Below are positions 1-6,339 of a stretch of DNA of 9,628 bases, piece by piece. The stretch is from Kiritimatiellales bacterium. GTDB lineage: Bacteria; Verrucomicrobiota; Kiritimatiellia; Kiritimatiellales; Pontiellaceae. Both the position numbers and the translations under genes were made by a program. The first letter of the stretch is position 1. Each line of letters begins with the position of its first letter. The DNA lies in contig WFRA01000012.1 in NCBI GenBank assembly GCA_015486775.1, positions 1 through 9,628 on the forward strand, in the 5' to 3' direction. Below the pieces are notes generated by a model, which was given only the letters and a program-made list of their open reading frames with translations, was not told the origin of the DNA and made no database searches.

Positions 1-93
1 CAAGCACAAAAATGTACTGTTTGTTGTGTGGGAAACACAAGTGTAATTGGCGGCGGATAATACAACGGGGTTGGGTTTTTTTATCTGCCTCGA
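1..93. other. Intergenic left edge, no gene seen
   Basis: No coding sequence is supported here. A short inverted repeat (arms 24-29 and 35-40, five-base loop) lies downstream of the minus-strand gene that ends at 94. It could be a weak terminator for that gene, but its stem is AT/GT-rich and no clear U-run follows it on the minus strand, so I do not call one. Confidence 0.4.
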
Positions 94-858
94 CTACTGT
101 CGCCGCCGACTTCTGGAGCGGGAGCGGGAGGGGGAGGGGGATTTTTCCTGCCACGCAAAATTCTTCATAGTGTTGGATGGGTTGCACCATTCGCGGATCG
201 TGGGGATTCCATCAATCTCCGGGCCGTAGATCTTTATCCAAAATCCTTTCAGCTCTTCTTCCGAGGTTTTTAGCTTATAATTGTCATATCCTGTTTGAAA
301 GTTTCCTTCAGTCACGGATTTAAACGAGCTGCTTAGCTCAATGGGTTTTAGTTTTCCGGAAACTTTTTTTCCATCGGGCATTTCGGCAATTCGCAGTTGG
401 CCACCATCCACACGGCTGGAGTCCTCTTGATCTTTACCATCTTTATTCAGAACCTTCTTCAGAATGAAGGCGCGGTATTCGATCCGGAGACCGCTGAGCG
501 GAAAGCCCGTTTTGTTTTCCAAGATGATTTCATACACGATCTCGGTTTTGCCCTTGGAGATTTTGTTCTTGATCTTTTTCCCCTTGATCCGAAATTTGGC
601 GGGCGACATGAATTGGTCGGCGGCGATCCATCGCTGGATATAGTCCTGGCCCGGCTGGCTGAAGACGGAGGGGTGGATCCATATCTTCTTTCCGTCTTCC
701 CGAACGATCTGGATCTTTTTGTTGGCGCAGTTGTAGGCCTTGACCGTGGCCTCGAGCGTTCGTCCGTCCGCCGTGGTGAAGGTGTGGGGCGCGGAGCCGA
801 GCGACGGCGACGCAAGGGTGAGCAGGAGGCCGAGCAGGCCGATGCGGTACGTCTTCAT
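94..858 (-). CDS. Exported protein of unknown function, SHD1-like N-terminal segment and Ser/Arg-rich tail
   Basis: The protein has 254 residues. Residues 1-23 read as a Sec signal peptide: Lys2 and Arg5, a Leu-rich core, then small residues ending LGSA. Residues 26-78 (FTTADGRTLEATV..., then DGKKIWIHPSVF and a Q-x-Y-I-x-x-W ending) resemble the SHD1 (SLA1 homology 1) fold common in secreted PVC-group proteins. That match is by eye. Residues 105-215 look like a beta-rich domain containing NKTGFPLSGLRIEYR. The last 15 residues are SPSPS followed by alternating Ser-Arg and RRRQ, encoded by a GGGAGC-type low-complexity tract at about 112-140. The ATG at 856-858 was chosen because it begins the signal peptide; the open frame continues upstream into clpX, where it is only a shadow. 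The gene follows clpX by 70 bases on the same strand and may have its own promoter. Function unknown. Confidence 0.72.
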   Translation of the reverse strand: MKTYRIGLLGLLLTLASPSLGSAPHTFTTADGRTLEATVKAYNCANKKIQIVREDGKKIWIHPSVFSQPGQDYIQRWIAADQFMSPAKFRIKGKKIKNKISKGKTEIVYEIILENKTGFPLSGLRIEYRAFILKKVLNKDGKDQEDSSRVDGGQLRIAEMPDGKKVSGKLKPIELSSSFKSVTEGNFQTGYDNYKLKTSEEELKGFWIKIYGPEIDGIPTIREWCNPSNTMKNFAWQEKSPSPSRSRSRSRRRQ

Positions 859-864
859 ACTTCC

Positions 865-893
865 AATCTGCGGCTTTGGCTGAACCGAGTCAA
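865..893 (-). promoter_or_regulatory. Candidate sigma70-like promoter for the exported-protein gene
   Basis: Reading the minus strand, TTGACT (893-888) is followed by a 17-base spacer and CAGATT (870-865), then six bases and the ATG at 858. The -35 matches consensus at 5 of 6 positions and the -10 at only 3 of 6. If used, transcription would begin at or next to the ATG, giving a leaderless mRNA. The purine-rich GGAAG just before the ATG is too close to act as a normal ribosome binding site. This is inference from hexamers only. Confidence 0.3.
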
Positions 894-928
894 TCGGAAG
901 TCGTTCCAACTCTCCTGTGTCAGTCGTG

Positions 929-2188
929 TTAGGCGGATTTTTTCTCTTCGCCGGGGTTGCGGATCTCGAGGCCTTCGAGGGGGTGCAGCCCGTGCTCGAC
1001 CATATCGCGGGTGATGGTGCAGTGGGTGATGTCGGAGCGCATGGGGATTTCGTACATGACGTCGAGCATGAGATGTTCGATGATGGCTCGGAGGCCGCGC
1101 GCGCCGGTCTTGCGCTTGATGGCCATGCTGGCGAGCGCCTTGAGCGCCTCCTCTTCGAATTCGAGTTCGACGTCATCCATGGAGAGCAGTTTCTTGTATT
1201 GCTTGACCATGGCGTTTTTCGGCTCGGTGAGGATCCGAACCATCTCTTCCTCGGTCAGCTCGTGGAGCATGGTGACGACGGGGAGGCGGCCGATAAACTC
1301 GGGGATCAGGCCAAAGCGCAGGAGGTCTTCGGACTCGACGTTCATGGTGACGAAGTTGGGGGAGAGCTCCTCTTTTTCGGCCACGCCGAAGCCGATCGTC
1401 TTTTTGTCGACGCGCTGCTTGATGATGTCCTCGATACCGACGAACGCGCCGCCGCAGATGAAGAGGATGTTGGAGGTGTCGATCTCGATGTATTCCTGCT
1501 GGGGGTGCTTGCGCCCACCTTTGGGGGGAATGCGCGAGACGGTGCCTTCGATGATCTTGAGCAGTGCCTGCTGGACGCCCTCGCCGGAAACATCGCGCGT
1601 GAGCGAGGCGTTGTCGGTGCGGCGGCCGATCTTGTCGATTTCGTCGATGTAGATGATGCCGCGCTGGGCGCGCTCGACATCGTAGTCGGCGGCCTGGAGA
1701 AGCTGCAGGAGAATGTTTTCAACATCTTCACCCACGTAGCCGGCCTCGGTAACGGTGGTGGCATCAGTGATGGCGTAGGGGACGTTGAGGGTACGAGCCA
1801 GGGTTTTGGCCAGCAGGGTTTTGCCGCTGCCGGTGGGGCCGATGAGCAGGACGTTGCTTTTGTCGAGCTCGACGCCGTCCTCGTCGAGTTGGGCGAACAT
1901 GCGTTTGTAGTGGTTGTGCACGGCCACGGCGAGTACCTTCTTGGCGTTGTCCTGCCCAATCACGTATTCGTCGATGTTCTGCTTGATCTCGTGCGGGCTG
2001 AGCACGCCGATCTCGCGGGAGGTGGTGGGTTCCTCCTTCCGCTCCGCGATCTGGTGGCCGAGCAGGGAGTCGCAGAGGCCGACGCATTCGTCGCAGATGT
2101 AGACACCGGGGCCGGCGATGAGCCGCTTGACCTCCTTTTCGCGCTTACCGCAGAAGGAGCATTCGGTGGGCTTGGGTTTGTTGGGCAT
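929..2188 (-). CDS. clpX: ATP-dependent Clp protease ATP-binding subunit ClpX
   Basis: This is the hexameric AAA+ unfoldase that recognises substrates, unfolds them with ATP and feeds them to ClpP in the cytoplasm. At 419 residues it has normal family length. Visible elements in order: an N-terminal C4 zinc-binding domain (Cys10, Cys13, Cys32, Cys35); Walker A GPTGSGKT at 117-124; pore-1 loop GYVGED at 150-155; Walker B IIYIDEID at 178-185; an RKH pore loop at 226-228; the IGF tripeptide at 265-267 that docks on ClpP; and sensor-2 GAR at 362-364. All the expected functional residues are present. The start is fixed by the zinc domain and an AAGG ribosome binding site six bases upstream. It begins 12 bases after the clpP stop, so the two genes are almost certainly co-transcribed from the tig promoter. 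Confidence 0.98.
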   Translation of the reverse strand: MPNKPKPTECSFCGKREKEVKRLIAGPGVYICDECVGLCDSLLGHQIAERKEEPTTSREIGVLSPHEIKQNIDEYVIGQDNAKKVLAVAVHNHYKRMFAQLDEDGVELDKSNVLLIGPTGSGKTLLAKTLARTLNVPYAITDATTVTEAGYVGEDVENILLQLLQAADYDVERAQRGIIYIDEIDKIGRRTDNASLTRDVSGEGVQQALLKIIEGTVSRIPPKGGRKHPQQEYIEIDTSNILFICGGAFVGIEDIIKQRVDKKTIGFGVAEKEELSPNFVTMNVESEDLLRFGLIPEFIGRLPVVTMLHELTEEEMVRILTEPKNAMVKQYKKLLSMDDVELEFEEEALKALASMAIKRKTGARGLRAIIEHLMLDVMYEIPMRSDITHCTITRDMVEHGLHPLEGLEIRNPGEEKKSA

Positions 2189-2200
2189 GGCTACCTTGGC

Positions 2201-2800
2201 TTATTTGGCGTGTACAATGACTTCGTCGATCAGTCCGTATTCGGCGGCCTGTGCGGCGGACATGAAGTTGTCGCGGTCGGTGTCCTTTTCGAGATCCTCG
2301 ATGCTTCGGCCGGAATGGTTGGAGAGGATGCCGTTGAGGATCTGCTTGATCCGCATGATTTCCTGCGCCTGGATATTGATGTCGGTGGCCTGACCCTGGG
2401 CGCCGCCGAGGGGCTGGTGGATCATGATCCGCGCATTGGGCAGGGCGAAGCGCTTGCCTTCCGCGCCCGCGGCCAGCAGGACGGCACCCATGCTGGCGGC
2501 TTGGCCGACGCAGTAGGTGGTGATGTCGCACTTGAGAAACTGCATGGTGTCGTAGATGGCCAGCCCGGCGGTCACCACGCCGCCGGGGGAGTTGATGTAT
2601 ATGCTAATGTCCTTTTCGGGATCCTCGCTCTGGAGGAAGAGCAGCTGGGCGATCACCAGGTTGGCGACGGAGTCGTCGATGGCGGTTCCGAGAAAGATGA
2701 TGCGCTCCTTGAGCAGGCGCGAGAAAATGTCGTACGAGCGTTCTCCGCGCCCGGTCTGCTCGACCACCATGGGGATGAGCATATTTGCCGTTTCGTTCAT
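2201..2800 (-). CDS. clpP: ATP-dependent Clp protease proteolytic subunit ClpP
   Basis: This serine peptidase (family S14) forms the double-heptamer chamber that degrades proteins delivered by ClpX. It has 199 residues from the chosen ATG. The catalytic triad is Ser103 (in GQAASMGA), His128 (in RIMIHQP) and Asp177 (in TDRDNF); the 49-residue His-Asp spacing equals that of E. coli ClpP. The N-terminus [24 protein letters not shown] is typical of the family, including the short segment before IPMVVEQ that may act as propeptide or axial loop. An in-frame GTG lies 26 codons upstream (2876-2878), overlapping the tig stop. I reject it because the 2798-2800 ATG has an AAAAGGAA ribosome binding site and the extension is not family-like. 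The gap to tig is 77 bases. Confidence 0.97.
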   Translation of the reverse strand: MNETANMLIPMVVEQTGRGERSYDIFSRLLKERIIFLGTAIDDSVANLVIAQLLFLQSEDPEKDISIYINSPGGVVTAGLAIYDTMQFLKCDITTYCVGQAASMGAVLLAAGAEGKRFALPNARIMIHQPLGGAQGQATDINIQAQEIMRIKQILNGILSNHSGRSIEDLEKDTDRDNFMSAAQAAEYGLIDEVIVHAK

Positions 2801-2877
2801 TCCAAATTCCTTTTGGTTGGAGCCGATCCGGTGGGCGATGGGGCTTCCCCCTGTCGATTCACCGATCCGTGCATCCA

Positions 2878-4173
2878 CTATTTTATTTTCGCGTTTTCGA
2901 GCATGTAGTCGAGCGCCTTGTTGAAGCGGATCTGCTCGCCGATGCTGTCGATTGTTTCGTCCTCTTCCATTTCCTTGCGCAACGCCCGCGCATCCTTTTG
3001 CTGGCGGATGGCCATCGAGGCAATCTCTTCGGCAATCTCGCTTTCGCTCGCTTCCAGCCCCAGTTCTTTAGCAATTCCAAGGCCAATATAGCGCAGCTTT
3101 ACGTTTTCGAGGGCGCGTTCTTCGGATTCCCTGAGGATTTCGTCCTGCTGTTCGGCGATCTGCTCCTGGGTCGCGCCCATCATCATGCGTTGCCGGGCAA
3201 TGTCGTACATGGTGTTCTGGGTCTGCTTTTTCAGGATGCTTTCCGGCACGTCGAGCTTGGTTTTCTTGATGAGGTATTTGACGATCTGCTCGTGCTTAGA
3301 GTTGAGCGCGGCATTGGCGGTCTGGCGCTCGAGCTGCTCGCGGATCTGGCCGCGCAGCGCCTCTTCCGTATCCACTTGGAGGCGCTTGAGGAACTCTTCG
3401 TCGATCTCCGGCAGGGCGCGAACCCGCACGGCCGTCACTTCGATGTTGTAGAGCGCCTTGGAACCGGCCAGCTCCTTGACCATAAAGCTTTCGGGAAAGA
3501 CGATCTCCACCTCTTTCTTGTCGCCAATGTTCAGGCCAATAATGGCCTCGCCCATGCCGGGCAGGAAGGCGTGCTCGTCGGCGGAAACCCAGTATCCCTC
3601 GCCTTTTCCAAGCCCCTTGGCCTCGGCGGCGATCTCTTCCAGCGGTTTGCCGTCGATGGTAGCTTCGTAGGTCAGCTGGGCCATGTCGCCTGCCTCGACC
3701 GCTTTGCCCTCCACCTCTTCGTAGTTCGCGTGCTGCTCGCGGATGGCATCGACCTGCTCCTGCACCTGGGCGTCGGTGACCTCCGCCTTCTCTTCCTTGA
3801 CCGGAATGTCGGTGTATTTGGGAAGCTTGAATTCAGGCTCCACATCGAGGGTCACGTCGAACGTCAGCGGCTGGCCTTCCTCGAACTCTATCTTGGAGAC
3901 ATCGACGATGCCGACGACCTTCAGTCCAGACTCCTCGAGGGCTTCGTGGTAGGCTTTTGGCACGATTCGCTCTTCGACCTCCTTCGAGATGTCGGAGGCA
4001 TATTTCCTAGCCACCACCTTGGCGGGGGCCTTGCCCTTGCGGAAGCCGGGAATGTTTGCGGCCTTGGCATAGGCCTTGAGAACCTGGGTGCGTTCCTCGG
4101 TGATAGCCTCGGTCGGAACCTCGACGTTCATGGTTTTGCGGCATGCGCCCGCATCGCTGACTCTAACTTTCAT
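2878..4173 (-). CDS. tig: Trigger factor, ribosome-associated chaperone
   Basis: Trigger factor binds the ribosome exit tunnel near protein L23 and shields nascent chains. The product has 431 residues, normal length. The ribosome-binding signature GFRKGKAP is at residues 43-50, within the N-terminal domain (1 to about 110). A degenerate FKBP-like prolyl-isomerase domain covers roughly 155-245 ([15 protein letters not shown] ... [28 protein letters not shown]). The helical C-terminal substrate-cradling domain follows, Glu/Lys/Gln-rich, ending MLENAKIK. The start ATG at 4171-4173 is preceded by AAGGA five bases upstream. The open frame extends 26 codons further, but that stretch lies over the promoter. 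The order tig-clpP-clpX is conserved in many bacteria; lon, which follows in enterobacteria, is absent here. Confidence 0.97.
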   Translation of the reverse strand: MKVRVSDAGACRKTMNVEVPTEAITEERTQVLKAYAKAANIPGFRKGKAPAKVVARKYASDISKEVEERIVPKAYHEALEESGLKVVGIVDVSKIEFEEGQPLTFDVTLDVEPEFKLPKYTDIPVKEEKAEVTDAQVQEQVDAIREQHANYEEVEGKAVEAGDMAQLTYEATIDGKPLEEIAAEAKGLGKGEGYWVSADEHAFLPGMGEAIIGLNIGDKKEVEIVFPESFMVKELAGSKALYNIEVTAVRVRALPEIDEEFLKRLQVDTEEALRGQIREQLERQTANAALNSKHEQIVKYLIKKTKLDVPESILKKQTQNTMYDIARQRMMMGATQEQIAEQQDEILRESEERALENVKLRYIGLGIAKELGLEASESEIAEEIASMAIRQQKDARALRKEMEEDETIDSIGEQIRFNKALDYMLENAKIK

Positions 4174-4222
4174 AAATCCTTCAACTCCTGTCTGTAGCCC
4201 TGTATTTGGGTAAAAGGCGGCG

Positions 4223-4251
4223 ATAGTACGTCCGCAGACCATGCAGGTCAA
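4223..4251 (-). promoter_or_regulatory. Promoter of the tig-clpP-clpX operon
   Basis: On the minus strand TTGACC (4251-4246) and TACTAT (4228-4223) are separated by exactly 17 bases. They match sigma70 consensus at 5 and 4 of 6 positions. Start of transcription is expected near 4216, giving a leader of about 43 bases that carries the AAGGA site before the tig ATG. A perfect 10-base palindrome, CCCGCGCGGG at 4253-4262, abuts the upstream edge of the -35. It could be a regulator site or chance in GC-rich sequence. No CIRCE-type repeat was seen. Confidence 0.55.
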
Positions 4252-4303
4252 GCCCGCGCGGGGAGGTTTTGGCCTTCCATATGGCTGGTTTCTGGCCGTA
4301 GGC

Positions 4304-4711
4304 TTAGTCCGAGGATTCAGAAGGGGGTTTCAGCCGGAAAGTGTAGGGGAGCAACTCGCCTAGGGGGAGGGTTTCGAATTCCCCGGCGGAGGTGACTACA
4401 TGGATGGGGAAGTCCGGAGGGCAGAATTCGGAGAGCACCTGGCGGCAGGCGCCGCAGGGGTAGGGGGCGGGGTCGCCGGAGGCCGCGATGGCCATGGCCT
4501 TGAAGTCCCTCTTCCCGGCGGCGACGGCGGAAAAGAGGGCGGTGCGTTCGGCGCAGTTGGTTAGGCCGTACGAGGCATTCTCGATGTTGCACCCCTTGAA
4601 GACTCTTCCGTCGGCGCAGAGCAGAGCTGCGCCGACTTTGTAGCCGGAGTAGGGGGCGTGCGCCTGCTCCATCGCCTTCCGCGCCATTTGGATGAGCTTA
4701 TTCGGATCCAT
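4304..4711 (-). CDS. cdd: Cytidine deaminase
   Basis: The enzyme hydrolyses cytidine and deoxycytidine to uridine and deoxyuridine plus ammonia, in pyrimidine salvage. At 135 residues it matches the small tetrameric, zinc-dependent class of homologues. Zinc ligands and the proton-shuttling Glu are visible: Cys53 and Glu55 in NCAERTA, and Cys86 and Cys89 in PCGACRQV. The substrate-binding segment around residues 20-50 (PYSGYKVGAALL ... GCNIENASYG) is also intact. The C-terminal dozen residues are variable and Pro/Ser-rich. Its ATG lies inside the end of the upstream phosphorylase gene (14-base overlap), so translation is probably coupled; a weak GAAGGG lies upstream of the ATG. No convincing terminator was found after the stop. 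Confidence 0.96.
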   Translation of the reverse strand: MDPNKLIQMARKAMEQAHAPYSGYKVGAALLCADGRVFKGCNIENASYGLTNCAERTALFSAVAAGKRDFKAMAIAASGDPAPYPCGACRQVLSEFCPPDFPIHVVTSAGEFETLPLGELLPYTFRLKPPSESSD

Positions 4712-5525
4712 GGGCCAGCCCTTCGAGAAATCGGGTGATGGTGCTCTTCATGCGCGGCATGGCGGCCGCGGCCGTTTTGTTGACATCTTCGTGGGTGAGC
4801 GGGGTCTGGCTGATTCCCGCCGCCCAGTTGCAGATGCAGGAGAGACCCGCCACGTTCATGCCGAGTGCGTTGGCGACGATGGCCTCGGGAACGGTCGACA
4901 TGCCGACGGCATCCGCGCCCATCGAGCGGTATTGCCGTATTTCCGCCGGGGTCTCGAAGGTTGGGCCGCTGGTGGCGATGTAGACGCCCTCGGCATCGGC
5001 ACCCGCGTCGAGCAGTTTTTTCCGAAGTACTTTTTCGTAGACCTCCGACTGGTCGGGGAAGCGGGTTCCAAGGTTTGGATTGTGCGGGCCGGCCAGCGGG
5101 TTGGCACCGAGCATATTGATGTGGTCTGAAACGGCCATTAGCGAGCCGGGGTCAAGGTCGTCGCGGATGCCTCCGGCGGCGTTGGTGAGCAGGACGGTGT
5201 CCGCCCCGAGCGCATGGAGCAGGTAGATTGGCAGAATGACCGGAGTCCATCCCTCGCCTTCGTACCAGTGCCGCCGCCCCTGAAAGACCAGGAGCTCCAT
5301 TCCGCCGACGGTCGTGGCGAGCAGTTTGCCCGCATGACCCATCACGCCGGGTTTTCCAAATCCTGGAATCTGGCCGTATGGAATTTCCGATCCATGGAAG
5401 TCGGCGACAGCCTCGCCCCAGCCGGAGCCGAGAACCAGTCCGCACCGGGGTTTTGCGTCCGGCCATTTTTCCCGGACGGCCTCCACGGCGGAGTCGAGCG
5501 TGAGCGGGTTGATCTGTGTGTTCAT
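4698..5525 (-). CDS. punA: Purine nucleoside phosphorylase, trimeric (inosine-guanosine) type
   Basis: This enzyme cleaves inosine or guanosine with phosphate to the free base and ribose-1-phosphate. From the ATG at 5523-5525 it has 275 residues. Phosphate-loop LVLGSGWG lies at 31-37 (Ser34). GRRHWYEG at 83-90 supplies a phosphate-site Arg/His. TNAAGG is at 114-119. GPTFETPAE at 187-195 contains the base-binding Glu191, VGMST lies around Met209, and Asn233 is the probable purine-binding Asn. These are hallmarks of the trimeric class and not of hexameric DeoD. An ATG 20 codons upstream (5583-5585) is possible, but the shorter form places GSG at residue 33 as in mammalian PNP, and neither start has a ribosome binding site. 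The bases before the chosen ATG are CCCCTCC, the opposite of a Shine-Dalgarno. It is co-transcribed with cdd, forming a small purine/pyrimidine salvage unit. Confidence 0.93.
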   Translation of the reverse strand: MNTQINPLTLDSAVEAVREKWPDAKPRCGLVLGSGWGEAVADFHGSEIPYGQIPGFGKPGVMGHAGKLLATTVGGMELLVFQGRRHWYEGEGWTPVILPIYLLHALGADTVLLTNAAGGIRDDLDPGSLMAVSDHINMLGANPLAGPHNPNLGTRFPDQSEVYEKVLRKKLLDAGADAEGVYIATSGPTFETPAEIRQYRSMGADAVGMSTVPEAIVANALGMNVAGLSCICNWAAGISQTPLTHEDVNKTAAAAMPRMKSTITRFLEGLAHGSE

Positions 5526-5532
5526 GGAGGGG

Positions 5533-5561
5533 AATCTAGTCGCTGGGGCGGTTGGGGTAAA
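5533..5561 (-). promoter_or_regulatory. Candidate promoter of the phosphorylase-cdd pair, possibly giving leaderless mRNA
   Basis: On the minus strand TTTACC (5561-5556) and TAGATT (5538-5533) are 17 bases apart, each matching sigma70 consensus at 4 of 6. Only seven pyrimidine-rich bases separate the -10 hexamer from the ATG at 5525, so the first transcribed base would fall at about the start codon. This fits the absence of a Shine-Dalgarno. If the longer ORF start at 5585 were real, this promoter would lie inside the gene. Confidence 0.4.
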
Positions 5562-5775
5562 GCGAAACCAGCCCTTTCCGGCCATTAGTTAAATTCCGTA
5601 ACTGCTTCCTTCTGCGCTTCTACGAGATCGCAGAGAATTGCTTGCCGAGGGAATGATGAAATCCGAGGGGGTTCGCTTTGGGTTCTGTGCCTCTTTTCGC
5701 GGCTTGGGCAGGATTTCGCCCTTCGCCTGTCCGCCGGGATGGAATGCCGGCGGAAGAAAATATTAAAATATCGGG
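5562..5775. other. Intergenic region between phosphorylase promoter and group II intron
   Basis: These 214 bases carry no supported gene. Minus-strand reading frames run through them, but they continue into the structured intron RNA and look like no protein family. The only clear structure is the inverted repeat at 5731-5753, followed by an AT-rich stretch (about 5755-5771) leading to the intron boundary. Confidence 0.5.
5731..5753. repeat. GC-rich perfect inverted repeat near the intron insertion point
   Basis: CCGCCGG (5731-5737) and CCGGCGG (5747-5753) form a perfect 7-base-pair stem with a nine-base loop. It ends 22 bases before the probable 5' end of the intron. No U-run follows on either strand, so it is not a standard terminator. 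It may be a REP-like palindromic element, or the DNA/RNA hairpin that some group II introns use as an insertion landmark. Confidence 0.6.
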
Positions 5776-6265
5776 GTGACCTGGCAATGGTTGCCAATCG
5801 AGGAGGAGTCCAGCCATGCTGGATAAGCCTCTCGGGGTAGGGTCTAGTCAACCGCCCAGTAGTGGAAAGACTAACTCTGGCCCAAAAAGGCCGAAGGAAG
5901 GAAAGAAGCGAGTCCGGCGAGGTGAAGGGTGTAGCCCTGAATCTGACACGTAGCTCCGAGAAATAATTTGATTTTGGGTGGTGCCGATCCTGTCCGATTG
6001 GGAGCAGGCCATGCGGCGGGCGCGATAGGGACAAGCGCGAAGCCGATGCCCCGGGGTCTTAGACAGCATCGAGCCGAACAACGATAGGCAAGTAACCAGG
6101 CGAGCAACGTGCAAGGCTCTTGGGGAAGCGACTGCGAGGCCAGTACCCGAGTAGGCCGTCCAATGTATAAAGAGGGCGGACAATGGCCGCGTTGCAAGTG
6201 ATGGAGGGCGGTGTGCCGCAATGGCCTAGCGATGAAGCGACCAACCCTCGCCGAGCGAAGCCCTC

Positions 6266-6290
6266 CACGGTAGATTGACCGTGAAAGGAG
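6266..6290 (+). promoter_or_regulatory. Hairpin plus strong ribosome binding site at the start of intron domain IV
   Basis: CACGGT (6266-6271) pairs with ACCGTG (6278-6283) across a six-base loop. It is followed directly by AAAGGAG (6284-6290), which is four bases from an ATG at 6295. In the well-studied lactococcal Ll.LtrB intron the maturase binds a domain IVa hairpin that contains its own ribosome binding site. The arrangement here could allow similar autoregulation, but that is inference. Confidence 0.4.
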
Positions 6291-6294
6291 AAAC

Positions 6295-6339
6295 ATGAAC
6301 GTTATGCAAGGAACGAATAGGACATGGCAACTGACCTGA
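6295..6339 (+). CDS. Possible 14-codon leader ORF overlapping the maturase start
   Basis: This mini-ORF encodes MNVMQGTNRTWQLT and has a much better ribosome binding site (AAAGGAG, four-base spacing) than the maturase gene. It is in another frame and ends 16 bases inside the maturase gene, an arrangement suited to translational coupling. No function can be assigned to the peptide itself. It could instead be a chance frame, or mark an ancestral start position lost by frameshift. Confidence 0.35.
   Translation: MNVMQGTNRTWQLT

Noticed and set aside
24..40. Short hairpin at the left edge as a terminator
   Set aside because: The stem is weak and no U-run follows it on the relevant strand.
859..1176. 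N-terminal extension of the exported protein into clpX
   Set aside because: The extension is Ser/Pro/Arg-rich out-of-frame clpX sequence, and a clear signal peptide starts at 858.
2801..2878. GTG start extending clpP by 26 residues
   Set aside because: The internal ATG has a strong ribosome binding site and gives the normal ClpP N-terminus; the extension overlaps the tig stop.
917..2908. Very long plus-strand open frame (663 codons) opposite clpX and clpP
   Set aside because: It is antisense to two unmistakable genes; its Val/Gly/Asp/Leu-rich translation is the usual mirror of GC-rich third positions and shows no domain.
2785..4197. Plus-strand open frame of 470 codons opposite tig
   Set aside because: Antisense shadow of trigger factor with no recognisable motif or ribosome binding site.
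5585..6268. Minus-strand frames opposite the 5' half of the intron, resembling proteins often annotated in databases
   Set aside because: They lie across the structured intron RNA and its flank, have no domain, and are typical spurious calls at structured RNA loci.
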